In this document: in pieces, positions 43,635 to 58,100 of the stretch
Numbering within the stretch: the stretch's first letter is position 1
Layout: every line of letters starts with the position of its first letter
Origin: Urechis unicinctus
Taxonomy: Eukaryota; Annelida; Polychaeta; Xenopneusta; Urechidae
Length of the DNA stretch: 64,000 nt
Direction: 5' to 3'
Assembly (NCBI GenBank): GCA_034190875.2
Contig: CM067353.1
Coordinates: 35,592,881-35,656,880, forward strand
Made by a program: the position numbers and the translations under genes
The notes under the pieces: generated by a model
What the model saw: only the letters and a program-made list of their open reading frames with translations
Told to the model about the DNA's origin: nothing
Database searches by the model: none

Positions 43635-46600
43635 TTACCACATTTTTCCGACTCGCCGGTATTGCGCAAAGATGCAGATGGTGCATTCAGGTTTTGCAAA
43701 GATCTTAGGTATTGTTTAAACCCTCTGGTAATGTGGTCGCATGGATGACATAGCCGTCCAGGTATCGCAGTCTAGGGATAACTCGGTTATGCCAAGATGA
43801 TGCCAAGCTGACAACAAGTATTAGCTTGATATTCCATTACACGGGAGTATTTGACGACAATCTTTCTGGGAATTCCATTGTTCGACAATGATATGCAACT
43901 ACTCAATAATTTACAATATCAAGTTGCAAGTCTCACTTTTGTCTTTAACTAATTCAATAAATAGTTGTTATATTCCACATTAAGTCATTGATGAAACGTT
44001 TAATCAATCGTAGTTATTCTTTAGATGATTCGGGTCTAGACAAAATGCGTAGGGGAGCTATTATCGATAGTGTATTAAATATGAAATATGATGCCCAATT
44101 ACTGTCGTTTGCTACGGCATATGCACTGAATGCATAAATCAAGTCATAAACAGTCACAAACAAACATAAGATGTCATCTACTCGATTGATAAATCGTCCG
44201 CGGTATAAGAGGTAAAACGGATTGATACTCTTTCACCTATATAAGGTAGTAGTCCGCTAATAACTTCCCACGATTCCTTTCGCACGTTATCAGATACAAA
44301 CGAGAATACACTCTAGAAAAGTAAATTCTTGCACGAAAATGTGATGTTGTTATTGCAAAATTGCAAATTTATGGAAGAACCTGTAGCAGAAAATACGCAA
44401 ACAATAGCATAACAAACCAAATGGTCCTAGATGTCTGTTGCTGAATATTTTAAGTCCTTTGGTCATGCTAGATATATCGCCATAAAACACATCTCACCAG
44501 TGTGAATATTCCTGTTTTTGGTGACTGAAATAAAATAGCTTTTACGTCATTTTTAAAAAGGAGGTGACCAATGAGGACAATTGTCGTTCATGGACACTTC
44601 TCTTAAATGCCTAGGTACAACTGATACGCGACTGTTGCATAAAAAACCGGCTTCAAAACCCATGCACCTGACTCGAGGATCCTGAACTACACCATTGGGA
44701 GAACGGTCAGTTTTGGTCCCTCACATATTTTATACTTTGACTTAACGTTAATATTCGAATCACAGGTCCAGCTATCAAATCTAGCCCATATCTGATAGAT
44801 AGCTAGCCTACATTTTAAGCCATAGTAGGTAGTGATAAAAATGTAATGGCTATTCCCTGCGTTGTTTATCTTAAATTTATAAAAACCATAAAATTACGTA
44901 TTACATTCAAACATTGGTGCTTAACATATTGCGATTTATATTCAGGATAGAGCGCAATGAGGCGATACTAACCACGTAGTTTCATTGTGTATAACCTTAA
45001 AAAATGGTCAGTATTGATTCTGTTGACGAGAATTAGCTTCATGGATAACGCATGTACCGCCTGGATGGTCAGCAATATTTATGGTTAAACCAGCTCAGTC
45101 ACATACCAATGGACATCTCAGTTTTGTACATGAGGGAATTGAGTCTGGCCGAAGTCGTTTGCGATTTGTGAGCAAGCTTGCCAAGTGATGACGTCAACGA
45201 AATAACAAAAGTGAAACAGCAATCGCCACTAGTTGGATGAATCAAGTAAAGGCTCTTGCCACGGCCACGTTTTGGGGATACAAAAAAGGTCCCACTCGTT
45301 CATAACCTTGACAACGCAATCTCTCCGAATCTGATTTCGCGAACGAACTCACAAATTGTTTGAACCGCATGGGTGATGGAAGCTGCTAGTTTTATGTAAC
45401 TTTGGAAATAAATGACCGATGCACTTCAACCTAACACGCATTTTGATGAGATTAGCTTGCGCTAATGAGCGACTGGCTTAGATTACTGTGAGCTGCACAG
45501 ATTATTCAGTCCACTTTACTCACGACCGTTTCCTTGTCATTTAAGACCCAAAGAAGAGGTCGTGGCATTTCTTGATGATTTGCATGGCATCAGAAACAGT
45601 ACACTCTTTGTACCGACCGCTCGAAATCCGTCCCATGCAGATTTATCCGCACTGCTTAACGCAGTTGGACTCGGATAGAATCTAAGTTAAATATACATCT
45701 CCTGTTTGAAAGTTTATCCCAAAAACAAAACCAAATTACAAATTATTAAAGATTATCGTATTAACACATAGCTGTCATTGCTTATTTCGTAAAGGTTTTC
45801 GATGCTCCTAACCACAGTGAAAATCAGTTTGCGATGCTATGGAAATCACACGCATTTCAGTTGCCGAAGGCGGTACAGAAAAGGCAATGAGGGGGAGTAT
45901 AAAGAATGGTGTACTTGCATGCGTATGGTGATTGCTGTTGTCAGGTCAATGCCAAACCTTGACATTATATAAATTATAGAGTAGTGCTCTGTCCACTTCC
46001 TATCATGAGAATTAGCTACATTATAAGATCAGATGCAACCTTTCATTCCCTATTATACAAATAAAATCCTCAAGGTAATCGAATTATTCACATGTCGTTA
46101 AACAAACTCACGGTATTTTACTACTTACTGCATTTTCTGACGTAGCTATATTGCAGGGTAGAGGCACTTCACATAGTTTTACGCTCTAAACCTATATAGC
46201 TGATTTTTCCTATATGCTGATTGTTGTGCAGACTAGCATATGCAACACACATTTAAGCAATGATTAATCTGTCCCAATGCCAATGTTCACGACTTAAGCA
46301 TACGTGTCGCAGTTGACATGGAATTTATTTATATCTGATGTAACAGGTTTATTTATTGCTTTCTATTCTTAATGCTTATAAAGCTATCTGTCGTTAATGT
46401 AATCTGCTTATCAGCGTGATGGTGATAGAACATTTTTCCCATTCCATTATTGGGTAGTAAAATTATAATAACAGCAGCACTAGCAATACGCATCAGTGTT
46501 GAATCCTAAGCGATGAACTTACATTGTAATAATGTATGTCAAGATGTATTTTAGGATCTGCATCAGATACTTGAAGCAACTTCACTGAAAATGCATAACC

Positions 46601-49600
46601 AATGTGGACACTACAATCCATAACGAGTAAAACTCAGTAGATGAACAGACTCACAGTATATGTTTTAAGAGGCATGATGACCATATTATATCACGTCCAT
46701 ATGTGAATTAATTCTAAAAAGCGTAAAAGTTCAAAGCACAAGTCAAGGCACCTGAACCACTTGTGCAAAGACGCGAGGCTCTACGTACTTATCTCAAATA
46801 AAAGCAGCAAATTTGTTAACATTGTACAGCTAGATATATCGGGCGCATAAAGCACGTGGACGCAGCGCACTGCATAATAGAACAAGACGAAGAGCCATCT
46901 TTATCTATGTATCTATGGTACAGCCTGTAGCTAGGGTTCTATGATAATAACTATGTTTAATACACCTAAGGATAGGTATTACCTGCGTTCATCACGATGT
47001 AATCTCACTTGAGTAGGATTTGTTCATAGCGTTCTAATAAGATGGTGTGAATAGCGGTAACAAAAACACCCACGCTATTTATTAAGCTTATAGCATAATG
47101 TAATCAGGTTAGTTGCAGCCTAGTATCTACATAATCTTTCGATGCATGAATGTTATTTGATCCGTATTTAATATAACGTTATTTAATAATTATTGAAACA
47201 ATCAGCAAAGCACTACTACAATAACAATATATGGTATAACCAGCTTGTAAGTAAGTTAATTATCATACAGGGCAAAACTGCAAGTGGCTTTAGCGTTGTA
47301 CCTCAGCCCAACGAAAGATGCCGATGCTTGACGTTCAATCATCTCTGTTAGGAAGTGCTATTTATTCTGTCGCTAATTGATAGTTCTGTATTATGAGTGA
47401 AATATTCAATCAAATGTATTTGCTTAACTGTAGATACGGCTAGTGTGTTGTAACCATATATGCGACGTTAGGTCCGTTAATGTGACTGCATGTGTCCACA
47501 CATGAAACAAGGGTTTCTATACTGCAGCACCAATTAGAGCACTGTGTCTAAAGCAAGGCTCGTACTACAATTTACGAGAATGAATACAACACGTTTACAC
47601 ATTACCCGCAGCTAATGAATCCTATGCCTCCCAAGACATGTATGGGCAATAAAAGACAAGCTCAGTTTTTGCGGCATGATTAAACCCATCCCTCCAACGC
47701 AGTTCTACATTTTGCAATATTTGGTGCTTTCAAAGGTAATTGACTGACGTTGTCCAATGCAACATCAGATTAATTGTTCGATAACACAACATATACGTAT
47801 CGATGACAAACTACCCACCAGACCAAGTGTCATGCTGTCTATCTACTGCAACACGATGGCAGTGATTGTTTTGCAGTTACCATCCCTATTAACAGATTAT
47901 GTCACTCTGATAGCCACCTGCAGTATTGCATGTCATACGTTGATGCCATTCATCTGCAGGAGGCACCGTGCGTTTCACGTTATGTAATATTTATAGGGTG
48001 ATTATTCACGCTATCATCTATGTCCGCGGTTCCAAATATAGAAGGCTGTTCCTGACAGGGATCGTCCATCGTAGCTAACAACAAACCTTGGAATCAAAGA
48101 TATAACCGATGATAAGCTGGCGTGGAGCATATATTTGGGATATGCATAGGTATAATGGTACTTACTAGATTCTTAACGTAGAGATATGTGACAGGTTACT
48201 GATTAATGAAACACACACTACTGCGCCATCAGGAGACGTTTGCTGTTGATAATAAATGGTTCATGAGTGCTTAAACATTTTATTCACGGTAGATTATACA
48301 TGTTTCGGTGCTCTACTGAGCTGCATTTTACGGTTATACTATCAAACAAGACATCATACTATGTTTATTTAGCAAGAATCCATATTTGATGGTCACTGAA
48401 ATGTAGGTCCTCTTTTGCATGAAGCGCCTCAATACACTTTAATGATTAAAATTGTTGAATATTATTCCATTATCGAGGTTCTCACACATATACTCCTCTG
48501 CATATTGATACGTTGAGACATTTATTGAAACATCTGAGGCCATATTTTACTGACGAAGCGTCGGCCAACAGGTCAAAAAACTCTTGTTCGAAATATTTTT
48601 ACAAACACATGGAGTTCGCAAAACATCATATGTTATTGATTAGGAATGTTCACCTGCCAAAATATATACTTTACCCGCCATATTCAGGATTACCCATTAA
48701 CGCAATATCCAGAAGCACATCACCACACACTCCGAGCTGACTTATTTTCATCTTTTTATCTAACATAATGTCCAATTAACGGCATTCGATTCATTCACGG
48801 TGCATGATTTAGCCAATTCTTAACAACTGAATTTTAGGCGTAATAAGCGCTTTAACTGCAGTGCACATCATTCCAAGTGCAGCTTCGATGGACCGCGTGT
48901 TATGCTTATGTCAGAGCATTGCAAGGATTAGATTGCTACTCTATTAACATGGCGCCATTATTACTCGTCTTTGATAAGTGCACAATTTCCAATTGCGGCA
49001 CATTAAATGCATGTGAGCATAGCGTGCACGTGACATGTTGTCATCCTACCATAGTGACAGTCTACATTATACAAGGGTTGTTCGTGTAATGCTTTAACTA
49101 AGAGCTCTCCATAGGTAACACCGACGGAAAGAAAAATGCAAATTGTTTGAGAATATTGTCTTATATTAAATAGCTAAAAGCATGCTCGCATTCAAATTAT
49201 GTGATTACGTTTTGTGAAAATTTTCGGTGTTAACGATAAATAAGGATGGATTTTGAGAATATTGAAGCCAGCCCGACGTAAGCAAACAAAGTGTTTAGCA
49301 TCGTCAGCAGAAATTAATAACTGTCTTTTGAATTACTTTGTGAGTGATACTATTTCCAAATGGAACTTCTTATACCTTAAGTGCAGCCTTTAACGAAATA
49401 AACTACGCTTATGCTACTATTTCCATTGCTTCAGTTCCCTTTTCTGAGGTATTATGACAACGGTAAAAGAAAGCAATCGCACACATGTATCGTCAGAGTG
49501 TAATCGCTTACCTGTCTTGCTAGCGTATTAGTGCACTTGCGGGTTTCTTCTGATATTCATCGATCGGCATAAAACTTTTGGGGGATTCGTAATTATATTG

Positions 49601-50644
49601 TGTTGGCATTGATGGCAATCATGTTTGATTATTAATCCACGCATGTGTATGAATGTGAGATGTTGCAGACGAATATTGTTTGAGCTGGTGTCATCAGCAG
49701 TTCAGTGAGGTCGACTAAGCCTGCTTATGGGATCGTCTGCAATCTAGGTCCTTCGCTAGGAATGGAAGAAACGAATATATTGGGCTGATGGTGGCTACGA
49801 TAATCAAATATTGTGGAATAAATATACGAATATTTGGTGCAGAATCTCATTATATGTGTGACCACATGTATTACTTTTAGATATATCACTCCGAGCTTTT
49901 ACCGACATCTGGCGAAACAGCACAACAACTTCAAGACCGCATTTGTTAGAGTTTTCACGGTATTGTCCACCTATGGTGCGACAGCACACAACGGTCTTGC
50001 TTTGGTACATTATATGGGATTCATATTCAATGACTGAAAGATGGATATCAAAGATCCTCTAAAGCACACTTTATCCACACAAAAATCGCAGGTGTAAGTG
50101 GTAATAGCCACGCTGAGGCATAAACCCACGTGCCTTATAAGATGGATCACGTTATACATTTTTTTGTTTCGATTATGGGCTCTAAGCCTACGAATTGTTG
50201 CATGTTTGATGACATTGTGCGTCTAAGACCCATTCAGAATGATCCCAGCACGCTTGTTCCGCGCTAGTTAGAAAGCCTTCTGCATAAATATTACTAGTTA
50301 GTGAACGTGTTGATGGCCGTTCGATGTCATTCTACCGCTGTGCTGGACATTAGTCCAAGAAGAGTCATATTAATGTGATGATGAAACTTTTTCCAAACAT
50401 GTAGCGGAATCAATTACAAGTGTACCCAATTCATAACAACAAAGCATATATGGTGGTAGATTGATTGTGATTGCATTTGGTTTCATGGCGTGGGTTGAGG
50501 GGGCAGCTCTAGGCAGGCCGTTCGATACACCTAGCTCTGCAGTCATAAGTTACATCAATAATGCATGCGAAATATGATACAACTGTGACTTTAAATGGCT
50601 CAATAGCATTCTTATCGCCTTTGTGGTGTTATTGACATTTAAGT

Positions 50645-50719
50645 TATGGCACAGCATGGCGCAGTATGGCGCAGCGTGGCGCAACATGGCGCAGCATGGC
50701 GCAGCAAGGCGCAGCATGG
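50645..50719 (+). repeat. GGCGCAGCAT decamer minisatellite (copy 3)
   Basis: Counterpart of 22511-22590, missing the GTGGC interruption found in copy 1. Confidence 0.9.
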
Positions 50720-52364
50720 TTATATACCAGGGTTCAATTTGTATCATGCCATGGATATGTTGTTAACATAAAACTCTCTTTGGCGTGTTCATCAACTTGA
50801 AAGATTATTGCACATCCCAATGTCAATACCCCGAATGTAGCGACCGCTAGGTAAGTCGATTCGCTGTATTGCTTGAGATATCCTGAATATGAATATCCCT
50901 GTCAGCCGTGTGTCGCCCTTCGTACCATCATATGGTGGTGCAATTTCCATTTCAATAAATTAGATTGGCATTGCATTTATATGTTAATATAAGCATATTG
51001 ATACTCCGTATTTCGTTCCTCCCCTTTGTATTCCGCTCCTAGGTTAGACAACCTGACTAGTTGCACGTTTTCATCTTCAAAATGAGATCTACGCAACTGA
51101 TTGGCCTAATGGTAGCGTTCTGGCTATCCCTCCCAGCGGCGTGGTTTGCAATTTGGAGCGGGCTGTGTGTGCGTGCTTCAGATCAGTTATTGTGATTAAT
51201 AACTACCAATGATCTCTACCTTGTATAAACGTACGTGTAATATTTCTTTTGTGCAACCCCAAGACCTGCTGTTACAGATGAGTTTTATCTAGTGCCTCTT
51301 TCACTAGTATATTATAATTAGAATGTTGACTTCGTTTGAATAGCTGTTGCACTACCATAGGCTGCCGGAAATACCCAACCGACTTCTATCCAAGCAGCGT
51401 ACTTTGCTTCCCGTACATGGAAACAAACGATTGAAAATGATCGGTGATTAAAAGGGCAGAGTAATAGGATTCTCACAGCCTTACATCTATAATAGATATT
51501 AGGTTTGTCGATTGGTATGTATTTAAATGCAGCGATTGTTGGCAGGAGCTTGGATTCAACCATCACTGGCGTTCATAGTATTGATATGGAAAAATCCCGA
51601 CTCATGAAGTGAATAATAGCTCTGAAACAAGCATCCACAGATAAGCAATACTTTACTTCATCTCCGCGATATGTAAACATACACGTTTTAGTTGCGTTAC
51701 TGTTTACGATAGACTTTTCGACCAAATCTAAAGCAGATGTTAACTAAGTATAATTGTACTCCCCAATGTTTTTTTACTGCGGTGTGTTTACTAAAAGCTT
51801 GAAAAGTGCACGCGATGTCAACTACATGAACAGTTCGATATTAAATAAAGTACGCACACGGCATCAGACTACTTAATGTCGCATCCTAATATATATGCTG
51901 TCAGATGCATACATATCAAAACTACGTAATCAGTATCTACTCAATGTACTCCACGCAGAATATCAAGCTTTTTTGACTTGGCCAAATGTGTTAAGCAATA
52001 TTCTTTGAATAAAATATGTAATTCTTAAATTCAAATTTATTATGGTTTTTATGATTAAACAAGTAACAACAACAGACATAGCCATCAGATCTATTTTGGC
52101 GAAATCATCAGGCACTACACTATACCATACCATGCAATAATAAGTTATTTAATGCGTTCCTGACATAAATCATCCAGCAAAATCAACATAGCTCAGTGAA
52201 AATCACAACCCTTTTATCAACTTTGATAGATCATGTCATTACCTTTTTGGGGCTACAAAAGGACTATTCCTAGGTGTGATAACTAGAATCGAAACTTTTG
52301 GTTCTGATGATTACGTTAAATTGCAGTATAATATATGTTAGGGTAATGGTGTAGTTCAAGACCT

Positions 52365-54988
52365 GTCCGTCAGCTGCGTGGGTTTTGGAGCCGGTTTTAG
52401 CCTCGGTCACTTAGTTTGTGCGTATTGTTGAAGAATTTTCGAATTGACTACTTATAAACGATTAGGAACATTGCTTTATTAACTAGGTGACTATGCTTAT
52501 ATCGCTGAAGTAATCGTCCGATAGCTGCACGCTGCATCACTGACTGTAATGCCACTCGTTTCAACATACAATTCTGACGTAATGAAAGAGAAATCTTACA
52601 TCCGTCTTGCAGTTTTAAAAGTTTATGTCCCTATTGTACCTTCCGCGCACACAACTAGGTCGAAAGGATGGCGAAAATAAGATCGTGAGATTTTCTCTTT
52701 GCTTATGAAATGTGAAAAATTCAATTGCTTGATTATACACACTTAATACATAACATAAAAGTAGCCCTGGTTATATAAAATCGTTCCGCAACCTCGATGT
52801 TCATTCAGTTACACGTTCGGTTCTTTATGGCGTCAATCCAATTACAGCCGCGTGGTTTACAATGGCGTGAGAACACATTTGTAAGGGTTGCGATGGTACT
52901 TTTGTGCTATTTGTATTTGTGTATTAGTTTTCTCGCTGTTATTAATTAGAAGACACAGTATATAAAAATGAATTGTTTGCATCAGAGAAACAGGACCTTT
53001 TGTGTACGCTCTCGCGCTTGGATCAAATGCTTTTACAACACACTCTGTGGCAGCTGCTTATGTATAGGCATAATGTTGTTCTATGTATCTCATGGTCAAT
53101 TGATTAAATCAGAAGTGTTATTAAATATCAAATAAATACACTGTGCGCTGTACAATGAACTGCAGCTTATGCCAAATAACGCTATATTACCCCCGACGAA
53201 TTAGATCTGCGCTCATTTCTGTTGATTTCCTTCTGTATCAGCATTAGAAAACGACCTTCCATATCAATGTGAACGGCTTCACAAAGTATAGTTATACAGG
53301 TCGGAAACATGTTGGTTTGTCTGTACAGCTACGGATGAGTGTGGCATTATGTTTTCATGTCTGCACTCTGAGAAAAGTATTTTGAGACTATTTTACCTCA
53401 ATTCTTAAGACAATGACACAAGTTTGCCTTACATATTTATCATCTACGTGAGTATTCACATGCAATTCAGCTGAGGATATGTAGCATAGGAACACAAAAA
53501 ACGCTTAGCAACAAATAACACCAAGGCCTCATTCCAATATCTATATTAGACTGATCGAAAATAAAACTGTAGAATTAGAATACATTCCCACTTCATTAGG
53601 CAGCTCTTGCAATGGACCAAGATAGCAATGCTCAAACGTATCCTTGTTGGAGTCTACGGTAGTCAGCTAAGAGTACAAAGCAATGCATTCGCAGTACTAT
53701 TGAAGAGCAAACGCTGAATATCTTGCAAACCAGCTGGCTGGGAGCACCATTATTCCCTAACAACGGATGAGTTACATTCAACCCGTCATCTATTCTGAAC
53801 TGGACAGATGGTATAGAATGGTTTCCCATATTTTGTATGGCCGTTGCAGGATTTAATTCAATACACATACATATTAATGGTACAGTTTTATATTTGGGTT
53901 ATTTAAAACGCTTAGCTATACTTTTGGGAGTAAGCAAAGTAAACACTTGGATCCATCCCACTGAGCTAAATGTCTTTTAAGAGACAAAAAAGTAATCATT
54001 ATACAATGTGCATATCAATCTTACGGATAGTCAAACAGTTAGTAGTTTGCCTTTTTCAGCAATTAAAGTAATTTGTTCCCTGCTATGTGAGCGTTTATCT
54101 TCATGGTTTGCGAGTATGAAATATAACGTACTTAAACCATAAATGCCATTACCTCCATGTAAGCTAGATAGCGGATTGGTGAATAAAGTGGATGGTTTAT
54201 TGGTCTTTATGTCTGACGAAGAATCGTGTTTAAATGTTAAGCACTCCCCCCCCCCCACGTCCAATTTTCATCAAGCCAACTATTAGTGTCTGGCATTATA
54301 TTATCTATCTTTTGTACCTACATTACCTGAATGTGTTTGCACCAATAACCACAGATAAGCATCTCATATGTAATTGATGCACTGGCCCAAGGTCTTCTCC
54401 CATCCAATATTGAATTGTAAGCTAATAAAAACAGGCAAACAAACCATCAAGGCTCATATGGTAATGATAAACAACATGTATAAGTTAGTAAAAATATTGT
54501 TGTCACCTCTTTTGTCATTTCCTACCATAGCAATCGCTGTCCACACATTCTATACGATCTAAGATTTAGTTGAATTCATCTTTACAACCCATCGATTGGC
54601 AAGGATGTTTATGATTGTTCCCCATATATCGCTGGTAACATGTATATATTTTGCTCGTCTATAATAAGTCGCCGTGACATCACTCCGCATGATTAATTCA
54701 CGCCCGTACTGAACTTCACGACGGTAGATATGTCAATGAAGTTTTATTTAATAATGTGTAAGAGTACAGCAAAACATAGAGACGCACGTGATACTGCAGG
54801 GGTCTATTCAGTTACTTTCGTTGGAAACGAACGAACTATGTTTGGATTAATCTTATTGAAGATCGAACATTTCTTTACAAGGAAGACTTCTCTATTTACA
54901 TACTAGAATAGGATATCTAGTAGTTGTTAATTATTTAGAACGTTTTCCATCTTAAAAGCAGCGATGGTACGAATAACGACTATGTGTG

Positions 54989-55084
<96 letters not shown>

Positions 55085-56290
55085 GTGTCTGCTACACATT
55101 TCCATGCACTCATGAAGGGCAGCTTTACAAATTGCTCATAAGCATTGAGCCAACATTAGCTGGTGACATGCTGTTAATAAGAGCACACAACCTCATAAAT
55201 AACGCTTGACTTCTCAAACGCCCCAGCCTCACTGTAATTGGAGCTCATTTAAGCACAAAGACCTCTTTAGGTGAGAGCCTCATAATAATTTATCAGCGCT
55301 AATTGTAATGATAATTTTGTTTTATAAGTGGATGTTTGGACAGTAGACGACTTAAAACTTCACAAAAACCTTATGGAAGGTTGTCAACTCCATTAATAGG
55401 TCATAAAAGTACATTCCCATCCACAAATATACTTCACGTATAACCACCCTATGAGTGTCAGATATCCTGAATTCAATACATAGCAATTCTGAAACATTCA
55501 GAAAATCTATGTGGTTGCTACACCTCTGGAGATATTGCCATGAAAATGTGTCATAATATGCAATAACTAGCTTATATTTAGCTAAAGCTGTCTCATGTGA
55601 AGAAACACCTATATCATCATGGTACACCCTACCCATGAGATATGTACAACAAGATATGACCATTTCAGCTCTAAAATCAGTCTTGAAAGTAGCTGCTGAC
55701 TCTTTATTGGTTTTTTTTATGCAATTCCCATGTCTACTAAATATGATATTACTTATCATCAATATTTTTTAAGACTTTGATGTATAATGTTATGAATCCC
55801 ATATACAGAGAATGATGTTCATTGGCATATGAAGTCACTGTAGATAGCATGCTATAGAGCAAGTAAATTGTTTAAGCAGAAAGGTTGGAACTTAACCATG
55901 TAAACTGAGCTATTTAATCACAATTGATATGTTGCATTTTCATTTCAGCATATCATTTTACCCTGATATAAATGTATATGGAATTATCAATATGTATATT
56001 ATTGATCATTTCTGTATCAGTCACTCATTAGTCATGGATGCACCATCTATGGTATAAAATGGGATATGTGTTAACTTACTGCTAAAAGTGTCATGTTGAT
56101 TCAAAAGTAACCCTAATCCCCTACCTACCATTACATTGGGAAGCATAAGTGATAGTATTATTGATTTCATAGAATTGACGAATGTTTGCACGATTATTCA
56201 TAACCCCTCTAAATGCTAATATTGGGAAACAGCCACTCACTTATAGCCATTGATATCACATAACCACCAGCAGCGTTATTTTGCTGTCCC
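52365..56290. other. Right flank of the array: no gene seen
   Basis: Single-copy AT-rich sequence. It contains a short C homopolymer at about 54246-54256 and the (GT)n tract at 54983-55081. A 136-codon minus-strand frame (55352-55762) has no recognisable domain, and frames of this length are expected occasionally by chance in a window of this size. Confidence 0.5.
54983..55081 (+). repeat. (GT)n microsatellite
   Basis: About 99 bp of nearly pure TG repeats, including a single GCATG interruption near the start. The Cys-Val open frame across it is an artefact. Confidence 0.97.
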
Positions 56291-56491
56291 CCACTATAAA
56301 GCTGCTCTCGCGCTCTGAATGACACGAGCGTCTATGCGCCCTTCCAGTACGCTAAGACCCCCAAACGATTCATATACCCCCAGACACCTCCGTATACTCC
56401 CGTGACCCAGTTAATTGTAGCGCTGTATGTTCTTAAACTCCATACGCATCCTACTCCAACGCGAGAAAGGTCTTCTGTCCTGCCCCACCAG
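56291..56491 (+). promoter_or_regulatory. Possible TATA-type promoter region
   Basis: CTATAAAG (TATAAA at 56295-56300) is followed by a GC-richer, CpG-containing stretch (CTCTCGCGCTCTG, GACACGAGCG). It lies directly upstream of a candidate exon on the same strand. The match could be chance in AT-rich DNA; no initiator or transcript evidence is available. Confidence 0.25.
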
Positions 56492-56680
56492 GCGACCATC
56501 ATCCTACACCGTGGTAACTGTCCCGAGAAAACTTTATTGTATTCTTTTCCACATTTGTTTTGGAAAAGTTCGTTAGCATGTGAGGATGTTGTACGTGCAA
56601 GTCTGACAAAATTGTTGTATTCTGAGTATCATGACAGAGTTCTTTCGTATTTGTTAAAAGATACGGGATGGAGAGAAGAG
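56492..56680 (+). CDS. Candidate internal exon, 63 codons, phase 0/0
   Basis: A pyrimidine-rich acceptor (TCTTCTGTCCTGCCCCACCAG) precedes 56492, and an ideal donor (GAG|GTGAGT) follows 56680. The frame between them is open and exactly 189 nt. The product is mixed-charge and helix-like toward the end: LACEDVVRASLTKLLYSEYH, then LLKDTGWREE at the donor. There is no in-frame ATG, so it would be an internal exon. The opposite strand is also open but less protein-like. I recognise no domain, and no partner exon of compatible phase is certain. Confidence 0.35.
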
Positions 56681-57332
56681 GTGAGTTTCCCAAACAATGC
56701 AGGTCAAATAGTTCATGGGGATGTTCAGGGTTGATAGATTCAGCGGGATGACATAAAACAAGTATTTTAAACATGGCAACAGTTTCTGTCACACACGTCA
56801 AATGGCCGTGAATCGTGCAAATGACTACAGCAGTCCAATTGATTTTGTAAATCAGGTTAATTCCATATAGACTAACTTAAAAAAACGATACCTACTCAGA
56901 TTCGCCAACCGTTGACAAATTCGCAATATGAAATCTACCAAGGACGCGGATCGTTGCCATGACGCCGAAGAGCGACAGATCGGTGAAATATAATTTCATA
57001 AATTACGAAACTCGTAAACATTAACTCTACATTAGACCGCCAACTTCGTGATATCGCGGAAAGCATGGAAATTTGTTGTTAAGTACGAATTTCCCAGACA
57101 AGTTGTGTCGATAAAATAGTATACTATCTCTATTACTGCGTGCTCTGTATTACCTAATCCGCGTTTTACCCCTACCCAGACCGAATTCATATACATGACC
57201 CAATTCCCTCGACGGAACGAGCGCGATCAGCTAATCAGCTGATCTACAATTTCGGCGTTAGCAGCTTTTGTTTCAATACTGTTGGATGGTTCGGTTAAGT
57301 TGAAAAACAGACTTGTTTGGCTATTATAGTTG

Positions 57333-57363
57333 ATGGTTTTAGCTGGCCTGCATGATTTGCATG
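57333..57363 (+). CDS. Possible short first coding exon
   Basis: ATG at 57333 encodes MVLAGLHDLH plus one base, ending at a GTAGGT donor. It follows a CpG-containing stretch (about 56930-57250, with GACGGAACGAGCGCGATC) that could be a promoter. Its phase (one extra base) fits the candidate exon starting at 57982, which needs two bases less. Very short, so weak evidence on its own. Confidence 0.2.
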
Positions 57364-57981
57364 GTAGGTTTTATAAACTTATCAACACATATTAGTGGCT
57401 GCTTATCCACTGTCACTTGGTGTTTCATAAACTTAACTATTGATAATTATCTTAATATGATAGACCTCAAAGGTGAAAGGGTCCTCAGATTGCAATTATA
57501 ACAGTACTTGGGGGTAGTCATATTTCTGATGTTGGATCTAAATTGTAACGAGTTGTCTGATGTCATGACCAAATATCAATTACCATTTCACATGCATATT
57601 GGATTGTTGCCTATCCAGGCAATGGCCAATATGTTGGTCTGTCAAAAGAGGGAATAAGTTGATGGTGCAAATACAGACTTGAAAGTGTCAGATATCACCA
57701 CAGGGTCACCTAATACAAATAACACTAGCCATTAAATAAACAGTCTATGAACTGCATAACTATTTAATTGTATTATTAATGAGCATCTGTGCAATAAAAA
57801 CCATGACTATGATTATCATGTAATATTGAATGTTTTCAGCCGAACACCTGATGTGGCCTCACATTAGTTGCCTGGCATTGAATTATGTGATCTGACCTTT
57901 GCAGGTATCCTTAAAGTAAGTGTGGAAACATTTCATGAAGTGTTATATTGTGAAAATAAATAACTAGCATCTGTATACCAG

Positions 57982-58100
57982 CAGCCCCAGCAAGTACCAG
58001 TTACACCACAAGTCTGCCTAGAACAACAAGCCCTGTAGACCCCAGACTTAAAGATGCAAACAAAAACAACTTTATTTCTAGTGACTTGGAGTCTGATCAG
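57982..58100 (+). CDS. Candidate Ser/Thr/Pro-rich exon
   Basis: Preceded by a weak acceptor (CTGTATACCAG) and followed by GATCAG|GTGCAA. The open frame reads PASTSYTTSLPRTTSPVDPR, then LKDANKNNFISSDLESDQ, typical of a disordered linker. An alternative acceptor (TTTATTTCTAG) lies inside it, so the boundaries are uncertain. Joined to 57333-57363 the phase works. No family can be named from low-complexity sequence. Confidence 0.3.

Noticed and set aside
54964..55209. Cys-Val repeat open frame
   Set aside because: Translation of the (GT)n tract.
55352..55762. 136-codon minus-strand open frame
   Set aside because: No recognisable motif, no convincing splice or promoter context, and with stops at roughly 6% of codons one or two such frames are expected by chance.
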